Assembly: GCA_963978895.1 (NCBI GenBank)
Contig: OZ022238.1
Coordinates: 39,259,820 to 39,323,819, forward strand
Source: Erpobdella octoculata
Taxonomy: Eukaryota; Annelida; Clitellata; Hirudinida; Erpobdellidae
Direction: 5' to 3'
Length of the DNA: 64,000 nucleotides
Shown: positions 12,748-25,175 of the stretch, piece by piece
How the letters are laid out: every line of letters begins with the position of its first letter
How positions within the stretch are numbered: position 1 is the first letter of the stretch
The notes under the pieces: generated by a model
Database searches by the model: none
The model's input: the letters and a program-made list of their open reading frames with translations, nothing else
What the model was told of the DNA's origin: nothing
Made by a program: the position numbers and the translations under genes

Positions 12748-13098
12748 CTCAGCCAACCCTGCGACCAAACTCTCAACAGTTGTACCGGCTGCTGCCACTT
12801 TGTTTCCGTGGCCAAGAATCATTCCTTCTCCTGTCTTCCCCTGTGCTGCCATGTTTTCTTTCGCTCGTTGTCTTTCTTCCTCCAGCAATTTGTTTTTTAA
12901 TTTCCTTCGCTTGACCACAGCTTCCTCGTCAATGTCGAATAGATATTCGTCGTCGTCAGGCCCATAGCCCTCATTCACTAACGCGGCTAAGAGGCGTTCC
13001 ATAAGTTCGTCCTTTTTACCTGTATCGCTCAGGCCACGTTTCTCCAGCTCGTCTTTCATTTCACTCGCCCAAAGCTCATCCAATGATTTCAAAACCAT
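12740..13098 (-). CDS. SAP-domain N-terminal part of the LTR-element protein
   Basis: About 120 codons from ATG at 13098 run up to the hAT insertion; beyond that the frame reads transposon sequence and soon stops. Residues about 5-40 (LDELWASEMKDELEKRGL and what follows) form a SAP motif, a helix-extended-helix DNA-binding fold. It is followed by an acidic patch and a basic helix rich in K, R and E. Some Gypsy gag proteins begin with a SAP-like domain, so a gag origin is likely. The start lies just after the 5' LTR and primer site. Confidence 0.65.
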
Positions 13099-13123
13099 TC
13101 TTGTATCCCAATTCTGACACCAA

Positions 13124-13926
<803 letters not shown>

Positions 13927-14689
13927 TATATATATATATAGATAAACGAATTTAAACAAATTTATGTTAAAACTTTTTTCCAGCAGATTATTTCAAATTT
14001 GTTTTTATAGATTATTTTTCACTTTGAAAAATTAATTGTTTTTATATATGGTTTAATTGGTGTGACTTTAGACGTCTAAGTGAAAAATAATAAAATCTTT
14101 TCTCTCCCCTTTTTTTTCTACGCTCTCTAAGATTTGATCACCACAGACAAATAAACAAACAGATAGTGAAATTAAATAAAGGCATTTAAAAAATGTTCTA
14201 ATTGGAAAATAATACAATATTAAAACAAGTGAATCAAATAACAAAGTTTTTTAAAAAACACACTTTTATATGATCGATTGTGTAGGCCACATTTTGTTAC
14301 ATACACAACGAGCATATTAGCATAGACAATAAATAGTTTGACGAAAATATCACAAATAATTATTTCATTAAATTTTGTCCAATCGATACGAAAATTTGAT
14401 AGAATGCATTGTTAATCAGTTCAAAAGTATGTCTAAATTTTTAAGTCTCTAGCTCATTGCGAAATTAGTTTAAAATCGATTGCAAAATTTGACGACAGAC
14501 AGACATACAGACAGACAGACAGACAGACAGAGAAGTCAAGTTAAGTAAAACTCTGTAATTATAACAAAACTGTCTTTTTTTACAAGACTGCAGTTTGCAC
14601 AAAAATTAAAACAAAACTAGCATTCCCGTCGCTGCTTCGCTCGCTTGACAAAGAGAATACGCATCCACAGTAGCGTACTGCACGGTGCG

Positions 14690-14693
<4 letters not shown>
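13927..14693. other. No gene seen
   Basis: AT-rich, with a short (GACA)n run near 14510-14530. Nothing coding can be supported. Confidence 0.5.

Positions 14694-14754
<61 letters not shown>
14694..14754. repeat. TA microsatellite
   Basis: (TA)n leading directly into the 5' end of family A copy 1. Confidence 0.9.
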
Positions 14755-14757
<3 letters not shown>

Positions 14758-15518
14758 ATATATATAAAAGAACATGTCCTGACTGACTGACTGACTGACT
14801 GACTGATAATCAACGCCGAGCTCAAACGCCTCATCCTAGGAACGTGAAATTTGGAACTTATATTACTTTTATAGCGTAAACATCCGCTAAGAAAGGATTT
14901 TTGAAAATTTTGCTCCTGAGGGGAAAAAACTGGAAAACAAACTTTTTTCTAAAACAATGTATATCTCGAAAACCAAAAATGAGATTTTAAAATTTGGTAT
15001 ATAGATTCTTTTTGAAAAATAAAAAGATACGTGTTTCACAATTTTTTGAAAATTCGGTTTCCCGGACCTCAAATGTGGGTTGGAAAATTGGGTTATTTGG
15101 TTTTTAGAAGTAGCTTCTACTCAAAAATTTTTAATGCTAAAAATTAGTATTTAGTTTCTACTCCAAAAATAATGAAATACGTATTTTAGCATTTTTTGAA
15201 AATTTGGTTTCCAGGACTTCAAATGTGGGGTGGAAAATAGGGCTAATAGTCTTTTATAGTAACTGCTACTCAAAAACAGTAAATACCACAGATGTAAAAA
15301 TTATTATTTAGTTTCTTTTCTAAAAATAAAGATATACGTTTCACCATTTTTTACAAATTTGGTTTCCCGGACCTCAAATGTGGGTTGGAAAATTGGGTTA
15401 TTTGGTTTTTAAAGTAGAATCTACTCAAAAACTGTTAATGCTACGAAAGTAAAAATTAGTATTTAGTTTCTACTCTGAAAATAATGATATACGGGTTTCA
15501 CAATTTTTTGAAAATTTG

Positions 15519-17133
15519 GTTTCCAGTAGACCTCCTAGCCGCCGCCGAACTTTTTACAGCCGCCGTAAATCCGCCGAAAAAAAATTACGGCTAGCCGGCG
15601 GCCAGCCGAAAACGGTACGCCGAAAATCCGCCATAAAATTTCCGAACGCCGGCTTAACCTATATATATGTTTGTATAAATATATATATATATATATGTAA
15701 ACGTATATATATATATACGAAATGATTGAGCTTTTGCAGAAGTGTAAGAATATTGTGTCAGTTCTCCACTTTAAGTCATTAACAATGGAGGATGAAATTG
15801 CAGCATCTGAAGACAAAGCTATTATCACATCAATGCAACGAAAATTGGCAAGTCTGAATGGACTTCTTGAACAAGATGAACAGTTCACAACATCTTTAGC
15901 AAATGAAGATGACAACAAACCATACCAGCCAGATCAAGCTCATCATTCATCGCTTAAATCTGCAACTCCAACTCGCTGGAATTCTACACTTGAAATGATT
16001 GAATCCCTCATTTCTCTTCGACATGAAGTTAGTAATGCCTTGAAGCGATCTGGTAGGGTCGACCTCTGTTTACACGAAGATGAATCGGAAAGTGTAAGAG
16101 AGCTGGCATGTTTTTTACGACCTTTTAAAGATTTAACGGAGTTGTTCAGTAGTGCTATTCCAAATGCATCCTCCATTCCATTAGCCAAAGCAAAAATAAG
16201 AAAGCTATGTACTTGCAAACCTGATGAGGATCCAAAAATACGAGCAATCAAACAAGATGTTCTATCCAAACTTGATTCACGTTTGCCAGATTCAAACATT
16301 ATCAAATTACAACAAGTGTTGGACCCAGAAACCAAAACACTAATTTCACGTAACACTGCAACTGAACTTTTAGAACAGGCAATAAAAAGGTGCATCGACA
16401 AACAACTAATAACTCATACAACCGCTCCTGAGATGGAAAGTTATGAAGATGAGCCAGCAAATGCGTCAGGAAATGCTGAATGAATTGAAAGCAAGGAGCT
16501 CTACGAGTGATATGGATAATGCTACTAATGATTATGCTGTTGAAATTGTTAGGTATTTGTCATTTGTTGATAGCAGACATACAGACTGTCTTACATTTTG
16601 GAGAAACCATGCAGATGATTTTCCTGTATTATCTCAAGTTGCAGAAGTATATTTGACAACATCTGCTAGCTCAGTACCAGTCGAAAGTATGTTTTCAACA
16701 TGTGGATTAGTTATGAACAGCCGCAGATCAGCCTTAAGTGCTGATAAATTAAATCAGATTGTTTTTATACATGACAATTTTAAATTTGCAATGTAAAAAT
16801 TTTTTTCATATTATTTTTTATGATATACTTTTGTTTATCATATGACATTTTTGATGATTTAATTAACTTTTATGACAATTGCTATTAATTTGATAATTTA
16901 TATAATGGTAATAAATTTTGAACTTTATTTACTTTAGTAAATAATTTTATATTAAATTTTAGCCTAATTTAAAATAATTATCAGCCACAAATTTGAATCA
17001 TGAGCCGGATAATTTAAAATTCAAGCCGAATAATAATTTTACGCGTAAATTCGGCTAATCCGGATATCAGCCGAAATATTTGTTCAGCCAGCCACAAACA
17101 TAAAAAAATTCGGCTAGGAGGTCTAGTTTCCAG
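15519..17133 (+). mobile_element. hAT transposon 2 with 8 bp target duplication
   Basis: Element 15527-17125 (1599 bp) lies between two copies of GTTTCCAG. Both ends read TAGACCTCCTAGCCG inward as inverted repeats, followed by G/C-rich subterminal repeats of AGCCGCCG or AGCCGAA. It sits in a repeat unit of the family A body, so the pre-insertion sequence can be checked against sister units. Confidence 0.88.
15722..16796 (+). pseudogene. hAT transposase, C-terminal half (BED-zinc-finger type family)
   Basis: Two overlapping frames: 15722-16483 and 16443-16796. The first contains TPTRWNSTLEMIESLI, the conserved TRW region of hAT transposases. The second contains SASSVPVESMFSTCGLVMNS and RRSALSADKL, the dimerisation motif. 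The zinc finger and first catalytic acidic residue are absent: just upstream of the coding part is a TA/GT tract. This is an internally deleted derivative with a frame change near 16450, so it is not active on its own. Confidence 0.8.
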
Positions 17134-17208
17134 GACTTCAAATGTGGGGTGGAAAATAGGGTTATTTGGTTTTTAAAGTAACTGCTACTTAAAAACTGTA
17201 CGTGTTAA

Positions 17209-18524
17209 TCTATATATATAAAAGAACATGTCCTGATTGACTGACTGACTGACTGACTGACTGACTGACTGACTGACTGACTGACTGACTGACTGATTGA
17301 CTGACTGACTGACTGATAATCAACGCCGAGCTCAAACGCCTCATCCTAAGAACGTGAAATTTGGAACTTATATTACTTTTATTGCGTAAGCATCCACTAA
17401 GAAAGAATTTTTGAAAATTTTGCTCCTGAGGGGAAGAAACTGGAAAACAAACATTTTTCTAAAACAATGTATATCTCGAAAACCAAAAATGAGGAGATTT
17501 TGAAATGTGGTACATGGATTCTTCTTGAAAAAGAAAAAGATACGTGTTTCACCATTTTTTGAAAATTCGGTTTCCCGGACCTCAAACGTGGGTTGGAAAA
17601 TTGGGTGAATGCTACAGGAGTAAAAATTAGTATTTAGTTTCTACTCCAAAAATAATGAAATACGTGTTTTAGCATTTTTTGAAAATTTGGTTTCCAGGAA
17701 AATAAGGTTATTTGGTTTTTAATGTAATTGCTACTCGAAAACTGTAGATGCTACAGGAGTAAAAATTAGTATTTGGTTTCTACTCCAGAAATAATGATTT
17801 ACGTTTTTTATCATTTTTTAAAAATTTGGTTTCCAGGACTTCAGATATGGGGTGGAAAATAGGGTTATTTGGTTTTTAAAGTAACTGCTACTCAAAAACT
17901 GTAAATGCTACAAAAGTAAAATTAGAATTTAGTTTCTACTCTAAAAATAATGATTTACGTGTTTCACCCATAGATTTGAAAATTTGGTTTCCAGGACCTC
18001 AAATGTGAAGTGGAATAAGGGTTATTTGGTTTTTAAAATAACTGCTACTTAAAAACTGTAAGTGCTACGTATGTGAAAATTAGTATTTTGAGGTTTTGTG
18101 CCGGTTAAAAGTAGATGAGTTCAGTTTATCACCGGACGGACGGGCCAAGCAGTTATTTTAGGGTCTTCATACGGCCCTGCCCAAACCTTAAATCAAGGAG
18201 GGATGGGCCGAGATTTTTAACCAAGTATATAGACATTTTAGTGATTTTAGGGTGTTTCGACGGGCCGGGCTAAACCTGAAGTCAAGGTGGGACGGGCCGA
18301 TGTTTTTCATCAAGTATATAGAACTTCTAGGCCTGTAAAAACGGGACGGGCCCATATTAAACGGGCCGTGCCAGGCCAGGAATTTCGGTTTTTGAAACGG
18401 GCTGGGCCAAGTTGTCGACGGGCCGAGCCGAGACTTAAAAAATTGATCCATGCAGTACTCTACTATATATGTACGGTTCAAATTCTCTAATTTCATGCAA
18501 GCGAAGCCGCTACGGGCACTGCTA

Positions 18525-18525
<1 letters not shown>
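17209..18525 (+). mobile_element. Family A Helitron-like element, copy 2
   Basis: A complete copy. TC start, (GACT)n, tandem body, then a G/C-rich zone built on gacgggccgggcc, and the 3' end AGCGAAGCCGCTACGGGCAC followed by TGCTAG. The AGCG/CGCT hairpin lies about 14 bases before CTAG. No protein-coding gene is seen. Confidence 0.7.

Positions 18526-18585
<60 letters not shown>
18526..18585. repeat. TA microsatellite
   Basis: (TA)n between family A copy 2 and a family D end. Confidence 0.9.

Positions 18586-19505
<920 letters not shown>

Positions 19506-19583
<78 letters not shown>
19506..19583. repeat. TA microsatellite
   Basis: (TA)n between families E and A. Confidence 0.95.
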
Positions 19584-19586
<3 letters not shown>

Positions 19587-21148
19587 ATATATATAAAAGA
19601 ACATGTCCTGACTGACTGACTGACTGATAATCAACGCCGAGCTCAAACGCCTCATCCTAGGAACGTGAAATTTGGAACTTATATTACTTTTATAGCGTAA
19701 ACATCCGCTAAGAAAGGATTTTTGAAAATTTTGCTCCTGAGGGGAAAAAACTGGAAAACAAACTTTTTTTTATAAAACAATGTATATCTCGAAAACCAAA
19801 AATGAGGAGATTTTGAAATTTGGTATATAGATTCTTTTTGAAAAATAAAAAATACGTGTTTCACCATTTTTTGAAAATTCGGTTTCCCGGACCTCAAATG
19901 TGGGTTGGAAAATTGGGTTATTTGGTTTTTAAAGTAGCTTCTACTCAAAAACTGTTAATGCTAGAGGAGTAAAAATTAGTATTTAGTTTCTTCTCCAAAA
20001 ATAATAAAATACGTGTTTTAGCATTTTTTGAAAATTTGGTTTCCAGGACTTCAAATGTGGGGTGGAAAATAGGGCTAATTGTCTTTTATAGTAACTGCTA
20101 CTCAAAAACAGTAAATACCACAGATGTAAAAATTAATATTTAGTTTTTTTTCTAAAAATAAAGATATACGTGTTTCACCATTTTTTACAAATTTGGTTTC
20201 CCGGACCTCAAATGTGGGTTGGAAAATTGGGTTATTTGGTTTTTAAAGTAGCTTCTACTCAAAAACTGTGAATGCTACGAAAGTAAAAATTAGTATTTAG
20301 TTTCTACTCTAAAAATAATGATATACGGGTTTCACAATTTTTTGAAAATTTGGTTTCCAGGACTTCAAATGTGAGGTGGAAAATAGGGTTATTTGGTTTT
20401 TAAAGTAACTGCTACTCAACAACTGTAATTGCCACAGATGTAAAAATTAATACTTATTCTCTACTCAAAAAAAAAGATATACGTGTTTCATCATTTTTTG
20501 GGTTATTTGGTTTCTAAAGTAGCTGCTACTCAAAAACTGTTAATGCTACAGAAGTAAAAATTAGTATTTAGTTTCTACTCCAAAAATAATGAAATACGTG
20601 TTTTAGCATTTTTTGAAAATTTGGTTTCCAGGACCTCAAATGTGGGGTGGAAATAAGGGTTATTTGATTTCAAAATAACTGCTACTCACAAACTGTAAGT
20701 GCTACAAATGTAAAAATTTGTATTTTGAAGTTTTGTGCCGGTTAAAAGTAGCTTAGTCCAGTTTATCATCGGCCGGGCCAAGCCGTTATTTTAGAGTCTT
20801 CACACGGGCCAGGCCAAACCTTAAATCAAAGTGGGACGGGCCGAGGTTTTTCACCAAGTATATAGATATTTTAGTGATTTTAGGGTCTTCAGTTTGGCCG
20901 GGCCAAACCTGAGGTCAAAGTGGGACGGGCCGAAGTTTTTCATCAAGTATATAGAACTTCTAGGCCTGTAAAAATGGGCCGGGCCTAATTCAGACGGGCT
21001 GTGCCGGGCCAGGAGTTTGAGTTTTTAAATAGGGCTGTGCTAATTTGTCGACGGGCCAAGCCGAGACCTAAAAAAATGATCTCTACTATGGATGCACGGT
21101 TCAAACTCTCTAATTTCATGCGAGCGAAGCCGCTACGGGCACTGCTAG
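19584..21148 (+). mobile_element. Family A Helitron-like element, copy 3
   Basis: TC start after the TA tract, (GACT)n, seven or so tandem body units, G/C-rich gacgggccgggcc zone, hairpin and CTAG. The next copy begins only a few TA repeats later in the same direction. Confidence 0.7.
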
Positions 21149-22287
21149 TATATATATATAAATAAAAGAACATGTCCTGACTGACTGATAATCAACGTCG
21201 AGCTCAAACGCCTCATCCTAGGAACGTGAAATTTGGAACTTATATTACTTTTGTTGCGTAAGCATCCGCTAAGAAAGGATTTTTGAAAATTTTGCTCCTG
21301 AGGGGAAGAAACTGGAAAACAAACTTTTTTTATAAAACAATGTATATCTCGAAAACCAAAAATGAGTAGATTTTGAAATTTGGTATATGGATTTTTCTTG
21401 AAAAACAAAAAGATACGTGTTTCACCATTTTTTGAAAATGTGGTTTCCAGAACTTCAAATGTGGGGTGGAAAATATGGTTATTTGGTTTTTAAAGTAGCT
21501 GCTACTCAAAAACTGTGAATGCTACAAAAAAAATTATTATTTAGTTTCTACTCTAAAAATAATGAAATACGTGTTTCACCATTTTTTGAAAATTTGGTTT
21601 CCAGGATTTCAAATGTGGGGTGGAAAATAGGGTTAATTGTTTTTTAAAGTAACTGCTACTCAAAAACTGTAAATACCACAGATGTAAAAATTAGTATTTA
21701 GATTCTACTCCAAAAATAATGAAATACGTGTTTCACCATTTTTTGAAAATTTGGTTTCCAGGACCTCAAATGTGAAGTGGAAAAGGGTTATTTGATTTTA
21801 AAATAACTGCTACTCAAAAACTGTAAGATGTGAAAATGATTATTTTGAGGTTTTGTGCCGGTTAAAAGTAGATGAGTTCAGTTTATCACCAGACGGACGG
21901 GCCAGGCCGTTATTTTAGGGTCTTCATATGGCCCTTCCCAAACCTTAAATCAAGGTGGGACGAGATTTTTAACCAAGTAATGCCAAGTATATAGACATTT
22001 TAGCAATTTTATGGTGTTCAGACGGGCCGGGCTAAACCTGAAGTGAAGGTGGGACGGGCCGAAGTTTTTCATCAAGTATATAGAACTTCTAGGCCTGTAA
22101 AAACGGGCCGGGCCCATATTAGACGGGCCGTGCCGGGCCAGGAATTTCGGTTTTTAAAACGGGCTAAACCAAGTTGTCGACGGGCTGAACCGAGACCTAA
22201 AAAATTGATCCGTGCAGTACTCTACTATGTATGCACGGTTTAAATTCTCTAATTTCATGCGAGCGAAGCCGCTACGGGCACTGCTAG
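21149..22287 (+). mobile_element. Family A Helitron-like element, copy 4
   Basis: Same layout as copy 3 with fewer body units. Head-to-tail with copies 3 and 5, separated by about ten bases of TA. Confidence 0.7.
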
Positions 22288-23243
22288 TATATATATAAAA
22301 ACATGTCCTGACTGACTGACTGATAATCAACGCCGAGCTCAAACGCCTCATCCTAGGAACGTGAAATTTGGAACTTATATTACTTTTATTGCGTAAGCAT
22401 CCACTAAGAAAGAATTTTTGAAAATTTTGCTCCTGAGGGAAAGAAACTGGAAAACAAACTTTTTTCTAAAACAATGTATATCTCGAAAACCAAAAATGAG
22501 AAGATTTTGAAATTTGGTATATGGATTTTCCTTGAAAAATAAAAAGATACGTGTTTCACCATTTTTTGAAAATTCGGATTCCCGTACCTCGAATGTGGGA
22601 TGGAAAATTGGGTTATTTGGTTTTTAAAGTAGCTGCTACTCAAAAACTGAGAATGCTACAGGAGTAAAAATTAGTATTTAGTTTCTACTCTAAAAAAAAG
22701 ATATACGTGTTTCACCGATTTTTAAAACTTTGGTTTCCATGACTTCAAATGTGGGGTCAAAATAAGGGTTATTTGATTTTAAAATAACTGCTACTCAACA
22801 ACTGCAAGCATTACAGATGTAAAACTTAGTATTTTGAGGTTTTGTGCCGGTTAAAAGTAGCTGAGTCCAGTTTATCACCGGTCGGGCCAAGCCGTTAATT
22901 TAGGGTCTTCTTACGGGCCAGGCTAAACCTTAAATCAAGGTGGTACGGGCCAAGGTTTTTCACTAAGCATATAGACATTTTAGTGATTTTAGGGTCTTCA
23001 GACGGGCCGGGCCAAACCTGAAGTCAAGGTGGGAGGGGCCGAAGTTTTTCATCAAATACAAGTATATAGAATTTCTAGGTCTGTAAAAACGGGCCGGGCC
23101 CAAATTAGACGGGCCATGCCGGGCCAGGAATTTTGGTTTTGGAAAGAGCTGGGCCAAGCTGTCGACGGGCCGAGCCGACAGCTAGGGATGCACGGTTCCA
23201 ATTCTCTAATTTCATGCGAGCGAAGCCGCTACGGGCACTGCTA

Positions 23244-23244
<1 letters not shown>
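22288..23244 (+). mobile_element. Family A Helitron-like element, copy 5
   Basis: Shortest of the three concatenated copies, with the same ends and hairpin. Unit number in the body is the main length difference between copies. Confidence 0.7.

Positions 23245-23276
<32 letters not shown>
23245..23276. repeat. TA tract
   Basis: Short (TA)n at the turn from direct to inverted family A copies. Confidence 0.85.
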
Positions 23277-23282
<6 letters not shown>

Positions 23283-23972
23283 TAGATTGTTGATTTTTAA
23301 GTGGCAGTTACTCTAATAACCAATCAATCATATTTTCCACTCCACATTTGAGGTCCCAGAAAATAAATTATTTAAGTACGGTTACACATGTATAATTTTA
23401 TTTTTAAGAAGATCCTAAATACCAAATTTTAAAACATTCACTTTTTTACTTTTTCTTTTTTCCACCCCACCTTTGAGGTCCTGGAAACCAAATCTTCAAA
23501 AATTGGGAAAACACGTATATCTTTATTTTTTGAGTAAATACTAAATACTAATTTTTACATCAGTAGCACTTAAAGTTTTTGAGTAGCAGTTTGTTTTCCA
23601 GTTTCACCCTATCAGGAGCAAAATTTTCAAAAATCCTTTCTTAGTGGGTGCTTACGCTATAAAAATAACATAAGTTCTAAATTTCACGTTCTTAGCATGA
23701 GGCGTTTGAGCTCGGTGTTGATTATCAGTCAGTCAGGACAAGTTCTTATATATATATAGAATAATAATATTACCAGAAAAGTAGACTTGTAGACATCACT
23801 GCTTAATTAAGTTAAAGATGGAAAGCGTTTGAGACAGCTTGAGCTTGTATTGGAATCAACCCTAACCCTAACCCTAACCATACGCTATAAAAATAACATC
23901 AGTTCTAACTTTCACGTTCCTAGGATGAGGCGTTTGAGCTCGGTGTTGATTATCAGTCAGTCAGGACAAGTT

Positions 23973-24032
<60 letters not shown>

Positions 24033-24130
24033 AATAATATTACCAGAAAAGCAGACTTGTAGACATCACTGCTTAATTAAGTTAAAGATGGAAAGCGTTT
24101 GAAACAGCTTGAGCTTGTATTGGAATCATA
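23277..24130 (-). mobile_element. Family A element, inverted, with a tandem duplication of its 5' end
   Basis: An inverted family A 5' half ends at about 23757 with the reverse complement of the TC start. It is followed by unrelated sequence (agaataataatattaccaga onward). From about 23882 the element's terminal 70 bases and the same flank are repeated to 24130. The two copies are separated by three telomere-type CCCTAA units at 23861-23879. Confidence 0.6.
23861..23879. repeat. Interstitial telomere repeat (CCCTAA)3
   Basis: ccctaaccctaaccctaacc lies exactly at the join between the two copies of a local duplication. Confidence 0.8.
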
Positions 24131-24870
24131 TTTTTTAAAATAAATTCAGGAGCCACATTCTATAAAAAATGGAATTGACAGAAAATATATAAATTATACA
24201 AAATAAGATAAAATTTTTTAAATAAAATGTACTTGTATCCCTTATGAATAGTAATTGGATATTAATTGCACTTTACAGGTGTTTAGAAACAATCTTGTTG
24301 AGTGACGAAGCAGGGGGTTTTTTTTAAAAAAAACATCTTTTTATAGCAAATAAACATATTTTTTGGTAATCTGGTGGGGGGATTCATCTCCCCATCCCCT
24401 CTCTGGATCCATCGCTGGGCGTAGCTAGGGGGAGGGCAAGCTGCCCAGGGAGACATCATGGAGAGCGCCAGAAAGAGAATTAAGTGTATTCATATTGGAC
24501 TAACTTTTCAGAAAGAAACGACTATAGTTTCCTTCGTTCATCAATATTAATTACCGTTTACAGCAGATTTGGATAGCAATAGCCTTGTTCATAGGTCACA
24601 GCAGCTCACTCAGATGCTATGGTAATGTGATCTCTCCCGTTCATCAGGATTTTTTTGGGGAGACAAATTAAAATGAGGGTTTTGATTTTTTTGAAAGGTG
24701 GTTTCACCTACATTCCCCCCACCAGTCATCAGGTTTTTTTTGCAGCAAGAAGCAAAAAATGTTATGTAGGGGCGCAAATTTCGTGTTTTGTCCCCAGGCG
24801 CAGAAGACCCTAGCTATGTCCCTGAGTGGGTCCCTAAAACATCTTGCCCCTCTTTAAGGTTTTGCTGAAA
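24131..24870. other. No gene seen
   Basis: AT-rich sequence. The part near 24640-24745 resembles the dispersed CTGATGACC repeat. Open frames are short and unsupported. Confidence 0.5.
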
Positions 24871-24879
24871 TGACGTCCC

Positions 24880-25052
24880 TGGACCGAGAACAGGAGAGCA
24901 AGCGGGAAAGCGACCGGGAACGGGAGAGCAAGCGACCGGGAACGGGAGAGCAAGCGGGAACGGGAAAGCAAGCCTGAAAGGAAACGGGAGGGAGAGAGAA
25001 AAACTATAGAAAAACCTCTAAAAACTCCGGGCAACACCGGGTAGCCCGCTAA
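24880..25052 (+). mobile_element. Family B-like Helitron 3' end
   Basis: G/A-rich minisatellite remnant, then agaaaaacctctaaaaactc, a weakened hairpin and CTAA in place of CTAG. A truncated, diverged copy. Confidence 0.5.
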
Positions 25053-25100
25053 TTATCTATATTTTGTCAGAACAAAAACTTTTATTTAATTTTAAACTAT

Positions 25101-25125
25101 TTAATTTATTGTATTAAACTTTATT
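25101..25125 (-). terminator. Poly(A) signals downstream of the SPT5-like gene
   Basis: Two AATAAA hexamers on the minus strand lie within about 75 bases after the stop codon. Confidence 0.6.
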
Positions 25126-25175
25126 TACAAGGATCCCACGCTTTATCTTTACTATTTGGCAATGGAGTCTCTGAT

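Larger units (their letters stand above)
14755..17208 (+). mobile_element. Family A Helitron-like element, copy 1, carrying a hAT
   Basis: Starts TCTATATATATAAAAGAACA, then (GACT)n and tcaacgccgagctcaaacgc. The body is a roughly 180 bp tandem repeat recognisable by gaaaatttggtttccaggac. It is interrupted at 15527 by a hAT, resumes after 17125, and is cut short where copy 2 begins. The TC start is Helitron-like. The body has no gene of its own. Confidence 0.65.
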
